Below, in pieces: positions 7,735 through 15,762 of a stretch of 26,883 nucleotides of DNA. This stretch comes from Trebonia sp035571275. GTDB taxonomy: Bacteria; Actinomycetota; Actinomycetes; Streptosporangiales; Streptosporangiaceae. Position 1 is the stretch's first letter; each line of letters opens with the position of its first letter. The notes under the pieces are model-generated. The model saw nothing but the letters and a program-made list of their open reading frames with translations, had not been told where the DNA came from and ran no database searches. The position numbers and the translations under genes are program-made. The stretch is taken from NCBI GenBank assembly GCA_035571275.1, contig DATMKQ010000324.1:1-26883 (forward strand), written 5' to 3'.

Positions 7735-8576
7735 CCACAGTGAGCAAGTCCAAGGCCACGCCGGGCCCGGCGGGCGCCTCGGGCCAGGCGCCCCCGACGC
7801 CCCCGACGCCCCCGGCTTACCGGCTCAGCTCGGTCGATCACGCGCTGGAACTGCTGCTGCTGTTCAGGTCCAGGCCGACGCTGCGGGTCTCCGAGGTCGC
7901 CGACCAGCTTGACGTGGCCAGGTCAACCGCGCACCGGCTGCTCGGCATGCTGGTCCACAGGCAGTTCGCGGTGCAGGACCCGGCCACGCGCGCGTACCGT
8001 CCTGGCCCGCGTCTCGTGGAGATCGGCCTGGCCGCGGTCGGCGCGCTGGACGTCAGGACGCGGATGCGGCCGTACCTGACGGAAGTCGCGGCGCGCACCG
8101 GCGAGACCGTCAGCCTGGTCGTGCTCGAGGGCGACATGGTGCACTTCATCGACAGCATCGAGTCGCAGCAGCTGGTGCGGGTCGGCTCCAGGTTCGACGC
8201 GCGGATGCCGGCGCACGCCACCTCGGCGGGCAAGGCCATGCTCGCGGCGCTGCCCGCGGAAGAGGTTCTGACCAGCTACCCGAACGAGAAGCTGGCCACG
8301 GTCACCGAGCGCACCATAGCCACCCGCTCCCAGCTGCTCGCCGAGCTGGCCCGGGTACGCGTCGCCGGGTACGCGGTCAACTTCGAGGAAAGCGAAACCG
8401 GCCTCGGCGCCGTCGGCATGGCGGTGACCGATACCGACGGCCGTCCCACCGCCGGCGTCACCGTGGCGGGCCCGATGCAGCGGTTGAGCCCGGGATACGT
8501 CCGCGCGATAGTCCGGGAGCTGCGCGGCACCGTCGCGGCGGCAGTGGCGGAACTCGTCGAGGTCCGCTACGGCTAG
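7731..8576 (+). CDS. IclR-family transcriptional regulator
   Basis: This is a 281-residue regulator. A proline-rich N-terminal leader (PPTPPTPP, encoded by a CCCCCGACG repeat) precedes a winged helix at about residues 30-95 (RVSEVADQLDVARSTAHRLLGMLVHRQF). The IclR effector domain follows at about 110-275 (VSLVVLEGDMVHFIDSIES, then AHATSAGKAMLAALP and GYAVNFEESETGLGAVGMAV). GTG 7731 overlaps the TGA of the hydrolase gene (GTGA) and has GGAGG about 11 nt upstream; the longer in-frame extension upstream is antisense-like noise inside the hydrolase. Position at the end of the gentisate genes suggests it controls them, with gentisate or a precursor as effector. IclR-type control of gentisate genes is known in actinobacteria such as Corynebacterium (GenR). 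Whether it activates or represses cannot be told. Confidence 0.93.
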   Translation: MTTVSKSKATPGPAGASGQAPPTPPTPPAYRLSSVDHALELLLLFRSRPTLRVSEVADQLDVARSTAHRLLGMLVHRQFAVQDPATRAYRPGPRLVEIGLAAVGALDVRTRMRPYLTEVAARTGETVSLVVLEGDMVHFIDSIESQQLVRVGSRFDARMPAHATSAGKAMLAALPAEEVLTSYPNEKLATVTERTIATRSQLLAELARVRVAGYAVNFEESETGLGAVGMAVTDTDGRPTAGVTVAGPMQRLSPGYVRAIVRELRGTVAAAVAELVEVRYG

Positions 8577-8783
8577 CCGAACGCCCGGCGATCAGCAGAT
8601 ACCGGATCGCACTGGCGCAAGTGGTGCCGAACTGGGTATATGTGACTGTGGGGCGGGGACCCCCAGCTTCGCTGGCCTGGCGGCTGAGCTTCGAGCTCTG
8701 CCGGGCATCGGCTTGGTGGTTTTCCGCGTGCCGCGGCGACTCTGCCCCGTCTCAAGGACGGCCACGACCCTTCGGAGGAACGT
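8577..8783. other. 207-bp spacer with small hairpins before the alpha/beta hydrolase gene
   Basis: The spacer holds GGTATATG near 8636 (possible -10) and a GGGGACCCCC palindrome at 8656-8665. Two perfect 5-bp stem hairpins follow: CCAGC-TTC-GCTGG (8663-8675) and GAGCT-TCG-AGCTC (8686-8698). These could be a leader structure or a terminator after iclR. GGAGGA at 8774-8779 is the ribosome site of the next gene. No small ORF is convincing. Confidence 0.4.
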
Positions 8784-9569
8784 GTGACAGCGCAGGCCAT
8801 GGCTGCGGAGTACATCAACGTACGGAACATCAGGATCTGGGTGGCGCACGGCGGGGAGGGGCAGCCGCTCCTGTATCTGCCGGGCGCGGCTCCTGAGTTC
8901 GACGATCCCGCGCTGTCTCTGATAAGTCAGGACTTCCACGTCTACCGGCCGCACCACCCTGGTTTCGGCCGCAGCGACGAGGACCCCGCGGTCGACTCCG
9001 TTGTCGACCTCGCCTTCCGCTACCTGGACCTGCTCGACGCGCTCGGACTCGACCGGGTGCACGTGGCCGGGCTGTCGCTCGGCGGCTGGATAGCCGCCCA
9101 GATCGCGGTGCTCGCCCCGGAGCGGGTCGCCAAGCTCGTGCTGGTCTGCCCCGCCGGCCTGCGGCCGCCGGTCCCGGTTCCTGACATGTTCACGATGGAC
9201 GTGGTAGAGCTCGCGATGCTGGTCCACCACGAGCCGCAGGTCCGCAAGGAGGCCGTGGCGAACATGTGCGATCTGGCGGGCGATACCGAGCGCTTCACGC
9301 GCTACCTGCGGAGCCGGGCGGCCACCGCGCACCTGGGCTGGAACCCGTATCTGCACGACCCGAAGCTGGCCGGCAGGCTGCACCGGGTGCGCTCAGAAGT
9401 GCTGCTCGTCTGGGGCGCGCATGACCAGTTGCTGCCGCCGGAGTGTGCCCTCGCGTGGCAGCAGGCGCTGCCCCGGTCCCGCGTCGAGCTGATCGAGGAG
9501 GCGGGGCACCGGCCGCAGGCCGAACAGCCGGCGGCGTTCGCCGCGCTGATGCGGGATTTCCTGACGTGA
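8784..9569 (+). CDS. alpha/beta-fold hydrolase
   Basis: This is a 261-residue serine hydrolase. The nucleophile elbow VAGLSLGGW places Ser98, AHDQLLPPE gives Asp214 and GHRPQAEQP gives His242, a complete catalytic triad. The oxyanion region is around LPGAAPEFDDP, and HHPGFGRSDEDP is typical of the meta-cleavage hydrolase, epoxide hydrolase and enol-lactonase branch. There is no signal peptide, so it is cytoplasmic. GTG 8784 lies 4 nt after GGAGGA. The stop TGA overlaps the GTG of the LLM oxidoreductase gene (GTGA 9566-9569), so the two enzymes are co-translated. The context suggests hydrolysis of an ester or ring-cleavage product made by the neighbouring flavin enzyme or in the gentisate block. 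The exact substrate cannot be read from sequence. Confidence 0.9.
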   Translation: MTAQAMAAEYINVRNIRIWVAHGGEGQPLLYLPGAAPEFDDPALSLISQDFHVYRPHHPGFGRSDEDPAVDSVVDLAFRYLDLLDALGLDRVHVAGLSLGGWIAAQIAVLAPERVAKLVLVCPAGLRPPVPVPDMFTMDVVELAMLVHHEPQVRKEAVANMCDLAGDTERFTRYLRSRAATAHLGWNPYLHDPKLAGRLHRVRSEVLLVWGAHDQLLPPECALAWQQALPRSRVELIEEAGHRPQAEQPAAFAALMRDFLT

Positions 9570-11494
9570 AGATCTTCGGGTTCCACCTGATGCCGTATCA
9601 GGGGCTGCCCAGCGAACACCTGGACAGCACGAACAGCAGCTGGGTGACGCTGTCCAACGCCGAATTCGATCCGGCGCGCGGGCATGAGCTGTACGAGCGG
9701 TACATCGGCGAGCTCATCGCGTACGACCGAGCGGGCCTGGACGGCGTCTGCGTGAACGAGCATCATCAGTCGCCGTACGGCATGATGCCTTCTCCCAACG
9801 TGATCGCCGGCGTCCTGATCCCGCAGACGAGTTGCCAGATCGCGATCCTCGGCAACGCGCTGCCGCTGCGCGACCATCCGCTGCGCATCGCCGAGGAGGT
9901 GGCCATGCTCGACGTGATCTCCGGCGGCAGGATCATCTCGGGCTTCGTGCGCGGCATCGGCGCCGAGTATCACTCCTTCGGCATGGACCCGTCCCAGTCC
10001 AGGGACCGGTTCTACGAGGCGCATGACCTGATCGTCGCCGCGTGGACCAGGCCGGGACCGTTCGAGTGGTACGGCAGGCATTACAAGTTCCGGTACGTGA
10101 ACCCGTGGCCGCGGCCGCTGCAACAGCCGCACCCGCCGGTCTGGTCGCCGTCCCAGGGGAGCGGCGAAACGGTCGACTGGGCGGCCCGTAACCATTACAC
10201 CTATCTTCAGACCTACAGCGACATCGGGACAATCCGCCGGGTGTTCGACGCGCTCCGGGCCGCCGCGGACGGGTATGGCTACACGCTGCCGCCCGGTCAG
10301 CTCGGCTGGGCGCTGCCGGTGTGCGTCGGCGACACCGACGAGGCCGCCGAGGCTGTCGCGCTGCCCGCGCTCGACATGCTCTTCAACAAGCTGATCCGGA
10401 TGCCGAAGGAGCTGTTCTTTCCGGCCGGTTACACCTCGCCCGCCTCGGCCGCCCGGATCATGGCCAGCAAGGGCGGCCTCGGCTCTGGCGACGCCAGCGT
10501 CCGCGAGCTTGTCGAGCGCGGCTATGCCGTGATCGGCTCGCCGGACACCGTTCGGTGCAAGCTGGAGCAGTATCAGAAGGAACTCGGCTTCGGCGTGCTG
10601 TGCCCGATGTTCCAGTTCGGCAGCCTGGACCACGAGGACTTCACCACAAGCCTCACGCTCTTCGCCCAGCAGGTGATGCCCGCCCTGCGCCCGTTACGGG
10701 GATTCGGCTACTCTCACCACGCCGCGTCCGCGGGGACGGTGACGGTGACCAGGGTGCCGTCGCCGACGTTCAGCAGGCACCGTCCTGGCCGCGGTTGCTG
10801 GCCGATGAGGCTGCGGCTCAGCCGCGCCCCCACTAGGTCGCCTTCCGGCAGCGTGGCCGGCGCCGTCAGGCAGCCGCGCCGCCCTCGTTTGGCGTCGACC
10901 TGCCATCCGCTGAAGCCCACGCAGATGCTCTCCGCGTCGCCGCCGAACACCAGCCCGCGTCCTGAGTCGGCGCCGAACGCGATGATCCGGCTCAGCTCGC
11001 TGGACGCCTCGCAGTCACGCAGCATCTCCGCGTCGTCGATCATGACGACACCGGGGCCGCTCATCGCCGCGAGCGCGTCGTTGAACTCCTCTTCACCCAG
11101 GTCGGCGCCGTCGAACAGGCGGACCACCCTGGGTTCGGCCCCCAGCGAGCGTAGCGGCGACGGCCGCGGCGCGGCGATGATCAGCTGGGTCCCTGATGCG
11201 AGGAACGACCGTGCCAGCGACGCGAGGATCGTCGACCGTCCCGACTTCGCCGGCCCGGCCACGACGAAGCACGGGACGCCTGACGACAGGTCAGGACCCA
11301 TCGCCGTTAGCGTGTCGCCGCCCACGCCGACGAGCCCCCACAGCGGTCCGGCCGACCCCGGCCGCAGCGCCCATCCCTCGTTGAACGAGATCCGGCCCGG
11401 CAGCACATCCACCAGGAACGGCCGCGCCGCGGCGGGCACGCCGGCATCCCGCGTCGCGCACGTCGTGGCGATTGCCCGGAGGGCCGCGGCCTGA
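9566..11494 (+). CDS. LLM-class flavin-dependent oxidoreductase with abnormal 3' read-through over eccC
   Basis: Residues 1 to about 383 form a luciferase-like monooxygenase TIM barrel: KIFGFHLMPYQGLP at the start, GVCVNEHHQSPYGMMPSPN, GNALPLRDHPLRIAEEVAMLD, SGGRIISGFVRGIGAEYHSFG and WPRPLQQPHPPVWSPSQGS. A C-terminal helix ends near LFAQQVMPALRPL. Such enzymes use reduced flavin supplied by a partner reductase to oxygenate small organics. GTG 9566 overlaps the hydrolase stop. The conserved part ends right at the eccC stop (10714), but no in-frame stop occurs until 11494. The predicted 642-residue protein therefore carries about 259 low-complexity residues read antisense to eccC. Loss of the original stop, or a frameshift near 10690-10710, would explain it. 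The true biological end is uncertain; the functional gene is probably about 9566-10720. Confidence 0.85.
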   Translation: MKIFGFHLMPYQGLPSEHLDSTNSSWVTLSNAEFDPARGHELYERYIGELIAYDRAGLDGVCVNEHHQSPYGMMPSPNVIAGVLIPQTSCQIAILGNALPLRDHPLRIAEEVAMLDVISGGRIISGFVRGIGAEYHSFGMDPSQSRDRFYEAHDLIVAAWTRPGPFEWYGRHYKFRYVNPWPRPLQQPHPPVWSPSQGSGETVDWAARNHYTYLQTYSDIGTIRRVFDALRAAADGYGYTLPPGQLGWALPVCVGDTDEAAEAVALPALDMLFNKLIRMPKELFFPAGYTSPASAARIMASKGGLGSGDASVRELVERGYAVIGSPDTVRCKLEQYQKELGFGVLCPMFQFGSLDHEDFTTSLTLFAQQVMPALRPLRGFGYSHHAASAGTVTVTRVPSPTFSRHRPGRGCWPMRLRLSRAPTRSPSGSVAGAVRQPRRPRLASTCHPLKPTQMLSASPPNTSPRPESAPNAMIRLSSLDASQSRSISASSIMTTPGPLIAASASLNSSSPRSAPSNRRTTLGSAPSERSGDGRGAAMISWVPDARNDRASDARIVDRPDFAGPATTKHGTPDDRSGPIAVSVSPPTPTSPHSGPADPGRSAHPSLNEIRPGSTSTRNGRAAAGTPASRVAHVVAIARRAAA

Positions 11495-14400
11495 CCCGGC
11501 CCGGACGCGTCCGGGCCGAGCAGCGCGACCTGCACCTCGGTTCCCGACGCGGCGCGGAAGGCGCGTCCGGGAGGTATCTCGTCGGGCATGTCCCGCGGCC
11601 GCAGTCCGACCATCGCGAAGTCGTCCTTTTCGGCCAGCCTGAACGCGAGCTTCTCCTCGCACAGCGCGGCGATCCGGCCAGCCACGAGCGACCGGTCCCC
11701 GGTCATCACTAGGTGAACGCCCGCGCTCGCGCCCTCGCCGAGGATCCGGGTGATCGCGTCGGTCAGCGTGCCGCCGTCGAGCTCACCGAGCGTTGTCGTG
11801 AACCCTTCCCACCGGTCGAGAAACACGACGATGTGCGGCAGCCGCCCCGCCGCGGGCGCCACCGCGCGCTGCTCGCTGACGTCGGCGAACCCGCCCTCGG
11901 CGAGCAGTTCCTGCCGCCGGGACAGCTCGGCGCCGAGCCGCCCGAGCAGCCGCGTCGCCCGCTCCGCCTGGGTGCGGCCCACCACCGCGCCGCAGTGAGG
12001 CAGGTCCGCGAGCGGCAGCAGCGCGCCGTTGCCGCAGTCGATGCCGTACATGTGCACGTCCGCGCAACTGTGCGCGAGGGCCAGCGATCCGGCGATCGTG
12101 CGCAGTAGCTGCGACCGCCCCGACCGCGGTGCCCCCGCCGCCATCAGGTGGCCGAAGGTCTCCAGCGCGAGGATGGCTGGCCGCTGCAGCTGAAAGGCTG
12201 GAAGATCTTCTATCCCGAACGGAGCGGGGCGACTCCTCGCCGCCGCCTCCTTCCCCTCGATGGCGGGCGTGATGTCCTGGAGCAGCAGCGTTTCCGGCAG
12301 CGCGGGCAGCCACGGGCTGTGCTGCGGCGCGATGCCCAGTCGTCGCACCGCTCGCTGTACCTGTTCGACGAGAACCTTGAGGTCGGTGATCTCGTCGTGC
12401 TCGCGGCGGGTCGCGGCGGGCCTGACCGGCTCAGGCCGGCCGAGGTCCGCCCACCCGATCAAGCTCACCCATGGCTCCTCGGTGACCGTCCCCGCCGGCG
12501 CTCCAGGACGCCTGCCGCCGACCCGGCCGGTCTGGAACGGGATCAGCGAGGTGTGGCCGAGCCGGACGTACGCGCGGCCCGGGGTGGACTTGGAGATCTG
12601 CGCGGCGTCCGGCGCGTCGATGACGTCGCCGCTCTCGGTGGGGTCGGTGACGCGCAGCGCGATCCGCAGGTTGGTGTTGGCCCGGATGTCGCCGGACACC
12701 ACCCCGGAAGGGCGCTGGGTCGCGAGGATGAGGTGAATGCCGAGCGAGCGGCCGCGCTGCGCGATGTTCACGAGCCCGGTCACGAAGTCCGGCAGTTCCC
12801 GCACCATCGACGCGAACTCGTCGATGACGATAAGCAGCCGCGGCATGCTGTGCCGGCCAGGGGAGAGGACCCCCCTGTCCCCCCGGAGGCGCTGGTAGTC
12901 CTCGATGTCCTTGGCGCCCGCCGCGGCGAGCACGTGCTCCCGCCTGGTCAGCTCGGCGGACAGCGAGACGAGCGCCCGCTCTACCAGGTGGGGATCCAGG
13001 TCGGTGACCATGCCCACGGTGTGCGGCAACCGCACGCAGTCGGCGAACGCGCTGCCGCCCTTGTAGTCGACGAGCACGAACGTCATCTCGTCTGGCCGGT
13101 TGGCGACCGCGAGCGAGGCGACGATCGTCTGCAGCAGCTCGGACTTGCCCGAGCCCGTCGTCCCCGCGACGAGCCCGTGCGGCCCGTCCTTGCGTATGTC
13201 AATGCCGAACGGTCCGTCGTACGACTCGCCGATCACCGCTCGCGTGGACCGGCCGCCGGCGTTCCAGCGGGCCACGATCGCCTCGGCGGTGGGCGGCTCC
13301 AGGTTCAGCACGTCGAGCAGGCGGCTCGAGTCCGGCAGCCCGGCCGCGTCGTCGTCGTCGCTGACGTCCCTGATCGGGGCGATGGACCGGGCGAGCCGCG
13401 CGCACCAGCCGGGGGTCACCTGGTCCGGGCGGACCTCTTCGATGGTGGCGGCCATCATCTGCTGCACGCGCAGGCCGCCAGGCCCGGCCGCGACGACCGC
13501 GTGGCACTCGGCGGGCAGCAGCCGCTCTTCGGCGTCCAGGCAGATCGCGTAGACACCGACCCGCGGCCCCTCGCGCAGGATCTGGATGGCACCAGGCAGC
13601 GAGCGCAGCTTGCGGGAGCCGTCAAAGACCACCACGATGTCGGTGCCGTATCTCAACGGTCTTCCGGGGGGGCGCGGGGGGGTCGTCCCCCCCGGAGCAA
13701 GCCTCAACGGTCTTCCGGGGGGGCGCGGGGGGGTCGTCCCCCCCGGAGCAAGCAGAGCCTCTTCCTGACCGGACTCGCGCAGCGCCTGCTGCCGGGCGGT
13801 GACCACCGCGAGCAGTTCGGCGATCCTGGCGGCCACGGACTCCGCGTCGTTGCCGATCAGCGCCGTGCTCGCTCCTTCCGGAGCTGCTAGTCCCGGGCGG
13901 GAGTGCGGCAGCCACCGGATCCACTCCCAGCTCGCCCGGCCCGACGAGTCAGTGAGCACGTAGACCTGCAGGTCGTTGGGGCTGTGCAGGGTGACCGTCT
14001 GGGCGACTAGCCAGCGGCCGACCGCGCGCGGCAAGTCGCCGGGACCGGCGACGCCGAGCACGCCGCGTTCGGGGAGCGGGATCGTCACCGGCGCGTCAGG
14101 CACGGTCCAGAACACCTGCCTGCGGTGCTGGTCCTGTTCCGGGTCGGTCAGCTCGACGGCCGACGGCAGGTCGGCGGTGCCGGCCCGCAACAGCAGGTAG
14201 TCGGGGTCCGTGCGGCGCCGCTCCCACAGCCGGCGGCGCGGGCCGGAGGCGATGGACAAGACGGCGGCCGGGTCGGGGCAAACACCCCGCCGTGCGATCC
14301 TTTCCGCGTCGAGCGCGTCCTGCGCGTCCTGCTCGATCCGCGCCTTGTGCTCGCGGTAGTCGGCCATCCGCCGGGCGTGCGACGTGCGCCCCTGCTTGCG

Positions 14401-15303
14401 GTCGGAAATGTGGTTGCCGATCAGCATCACCGGGCTGAGCGCGGACATGGCGAGCAGGTAGGGCGCGCGCATGAAGACCGCCATCCCGACGCCCATGACC
14501 ACGGGGACGACGGCCATCAGCACTGGCAGCGGGCGGCGTTCGCCGGCGGTCGGCGGCGCGGGCAACTGGAACTTCGTCTCCCGCTGCGGTGGCAGCAGCC
14601 GCGGCGGCCGGTTGAAGTCAATGCCGCCGCCATCTTCCGACGGGTGCAGCGCCGCGTCCGGCGGCTCGTACGGCGCGAGGCCGAGCAGCGTGCCGCCGAC
14701 GGCGAGCTGCTGGCCGGGCCGCCACTGGGCGGCGACCTCCAGCGGCTCGCGGTCCAGCGTCGCCCGCACCCCGTCGTAGGGCGCCACCTGGCAACCGCCC
14801 CGGCTGTCCACCGCGACCCGCAGCGCGAACTCGGGGACCGCCGGGTCGTGCACGACGATCGCGACCCGCTGACCGCTGCCGATGTCGGCCTCGCCGAGGC
14901 TGAGCCGGTGCACCGCGCCCGCGTCGGGGCCGCCCGCCACGCGGACCTCCACCAGCCCGGTCGGCTCCCGGAGCAGGCAGCCCTCGGGGCTGCCCAGGCT
15001 GATCACCGACCCGTCCGTGATGGGCGAGTCCGCGAGGGCCGCGTCGGGCGGCACCTGCCGGTAATCGACGAACAGCGGGACGGGTTCGTGTGTCCGGTAG
15101 CCGCCGACCACCGCCAGCGATCCCTGCGCTCGCGGGCCAGGGAACCGCACGACTTGTGCGCCGTCCGCGCCAAGCGAAGTGCCGTGCATGAAATGCTCGA
15201 GCCGGCCCGCCACCTCGGCGACAGGGGTCGCCGCGTCGGCGTCGAGCAGGATGTCCGCTGTCTGCCGTGCTACCGGCGACACGACCGTGAGCGCCAGCCG
15301 CAT
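10714..15303 (-). CDS. eccC: EccC/EssC-like type VII secretion ATPase (FtsK/SpoIIIE family) with FHA-like N-terminus
   Basis: This 1529-residue membrane ATPase should power export of WXG100 proteins. The N-terminal part to about residue 220 looks FHA-like (HRLSLGEADIGSGQRVAIVV), as in firmicute EssC. Two TM helices lie at about 258-296 (PVLMAVVPVVMGVGMAVF and PYLLAMSALSPVMLIG). ATPase domain 1 is complete: Walker A AGTTGSGKS with Lys720, Walker B LLIVIDE at about 822-828, and LILATQRPS. Domains 2 and 3 have altered P-loops (GAPRSGRSQ near 1060, GPAKSGRST near 1353) in which Arg replaces Lys, so only domain 1 is expected to turn over ATP normally. Residues about 517-550 are a perfect duplicated insert LAPGGTTPPRPPGRPLR. 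ATG 15303 has GGAG about 10 nt upstream. It lies 53 nt after the WXG100 gene. No eccB, eccD, eccE or mycosin is nearby. Confidence 0.92.
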   Translation of the reverse strand: MRLALTVVSPVARQTADILLDADAATPVAEVAGRLEHFMHGTSLGADGAQVVRFPGPRAQGSLAVVGGYRTHEPVPLFVDYRQVPPDAALADSPITDGSVISLGSPEGCLLREPTGLVEVRVAGGPDAGAVHRLSLGEADIGSGQRVAIVVHDPAVPEFALRVAVDSRGGCQVAPYDGVRATLDREPLEVAAQWRPGQQLAVGGTLLGLAPYEPPDAALHPSEDGGGIDFNRPPRLLPPQRETKFQLPAPPTAGERRPLPVLMAVVPVVMGVGMAVFMRAPYLLAMSALSPVMLIGNHISDRKQGRTSHARRMADYREHKARIEQDAQDALDAERIARRGVCPDPAAVLSIASGPRRRLWERRRTDPDYLLLRAGTADLPSAVELTDPEQDQHRRQVFWTVPDAPVTIPLPERGVLGVAGPGDLPRAVGRWLVAQTVTLHSPNDLQVYVLTDSSGRASWEWIRWLPHSRPGLAAPEGASTALIGNDAESVAARIAELLAVVTARQQALRESGQEEALLAPGGTTPPRPPGRPLRLAPGGTTPPRPPGRPLRYGTDIVVVFDGSRKLRSLPGAIQILREGPRVGVYAICLDAEERLLPAECHAVVAAGPGGLRVQQMMAATIEEVRPDQVTPGWCARLARSIAPIRDVSDDDDAAGLPDSSRLLDVLNLEPPTAEAIVARWNAGGRSTRAVIGESYDGPFGIDIRKDGPHGLVAGTTGSGKSELLQTIVASLAVANRPDEMTFVLVDYKGGSAFADCVRLPHTVGMVTDLDPHLVERALVSLSAELTRREHVLAAAGAKDIEDYQRLRGDRGVLSPGRHSMPRLLIVIDEFASMVRELPDFVTGLVNIAQRGRSLGIHLILATQRPSGVVSGDIRANTNLRIALRVTDPTESGDVIDAPDAAQISKSTPGRAYVRLGHTSLIPFQTGRVGGRRPGAPAGTVTEEPWVSLIGWADLGRPEPVRPAATRREHDEITDLKVLVEQVQRAVRRLGIAPQHSPWLPALPETLLLQDITPAIEGKEAAARSRPAPFGIEDLPAFQLQRPAILALETFGHLMAAGAPRSGRSQLLRTIAGSLALAHSCADVHMYGIDCGNGALLPLADLPHCGAVVGRTQAERATRLLGRLGAELSRRQELLAEGGFADVSEQRAVAPAAGRLPHIVVFLDRWEGFTTTLGELDGGTLTDAITRILGEGASAGVHLVMTGDRSLVAGRIAALCEEKLAFRLAEKDDFAMVGLRPRDMPDEIPPGRAFRAASGTEVQVALLGPDASGPGQAAALRAIATTCATRDAGVPAAARPFLVDVLPGRISFNEGWALRPGSAGPLWGLVGVGGDTLTAMGPDLSSGVPCFVVAGPAKSGRSTILASLARSFLASGTQLIIAAPRPSPLRSLGAEPRVVRLFDGADLGEEEFNDALAAMSGPGVVMIDDAEMLRDCEASSELSRIIAFGADSGRGLVFGGDAESICVGFSGWQVDAKRGRRGCLTAPATLPEGDLVGARLSRSLIGQQPRPGRCLLNVGDGTLVTVTVPADAAW
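13652..13753. repeat. perfect 2 x 51-bp tandem repeat of a GC palindromic element inside eccC
   Basis: Units 13652-13702 and 13703-13753 are identical. Each contains a long G-run, the palindrome GGGGGGG-TCGT-CCCCCCC and the end CGGAGCAAGC. The length (51 bp) is a multiple of three, so each adds 17 residues (LAPGGTTPPRPPGRPLR) to EccC between EEAL and RYGTDIVVVFDGS, without breaking the frame. The flank CGGAGCAAGCAGAGC resembles CGGGCTAGCAGAGC after the hairpin at 481-498, indicating one repeat family. Confidence 0.9.
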
Positions 15304-15356
15304 AACCCCGTTACTCCAGCCCGAAGACTCCAGTTATTTGACCGTAGGCGTGCCGC

Positions 15357-15653
15357 TTACTGCTTGAGCGCGTTGGCGAGCTGCGTGTCCGTCTCGTGGA
15401 AGGCCTTGGCGGCGGCGTCGAGGTACTGACCCATCCCATTGAGACCCTCGATCATCTTTGTCGCACCCGTGTTGAACTGCGTGTACGAGACGTCGAACTG
15501 CTTGCTCGAGGTATCGGTCACGTATCCGCTGGCGACAAGATTATCAATCAATTTCTTCAATTTAACCAGGTCAGCCTGGATTTGCTGCTCGCCGCTACGC
15601 AGCTGGTTGGCCGCGGACTGCATGTCCGCGTACGTCACGTTGACGTTCGCCAC
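15357..15653 (-). CDS. WXG100-family (EsxA/EsxB-like) protein
   Basis: This is a 98-residue helical-hairpin protein and the likely substrate of the adjacent EccC. Helix 1 is about YADMQSAANQLRSGEQQIQADLV in composition. A turn with ASGYVTDTSSKQF takes the place of the classical Trp-x-Gly, a variant I associate with actinobacterial members. Helix 2 is rich in Gln/Ala and ends in ANALKQ. A clear YxxxD/E export signal is not seen; FHETD near the C-terminus is the closest. GTG 15653 is chosen over longer frames because AAAGGAG lies 6 nt upstream and the family starts here. It is the first gene of an operon with eccC and is divergent from the Tad operon. Only one such gene is present, so it may form a homodimer or pair with a protein encoded elsewhere. 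Confidence 0.88.
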   Translation of the reverse strand: MANVNVTYADMQSAANQLRSGEQQIQADLVKLKKLIDNLVASGYVTDTSSKQFDVSYTQFNTGATKMIEGLNGMGQYLDAAAKAFHETDTQLANALKQ

Positions 15654-15762
15654 GCCGGACTCCTTTACGGTTCGCTGACATTTGTGCGCTGCTGATCGTG
15701 GACGCGCGTTCCCGAAGCAAGGATGGCAGCCTGAAGTGCGGTGTCGCAAGGGATTTCGGGCA

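Noticed and set aside
12148..13890. 580-codon plus-strand open frame opposite eccC
   Set aside because: Arg/Gly/Asp-rich composition and complete overlap with conserved FtsK/SpoIIIE domains on the other strand indicate a shadow frame.
14125..15429. 434-codon plus-strand open frame opposite the eccC N-terminus and the WXG100 gene end
   Set aside because: No recognisable domain, and it crosses two real genes on the opposite strand.
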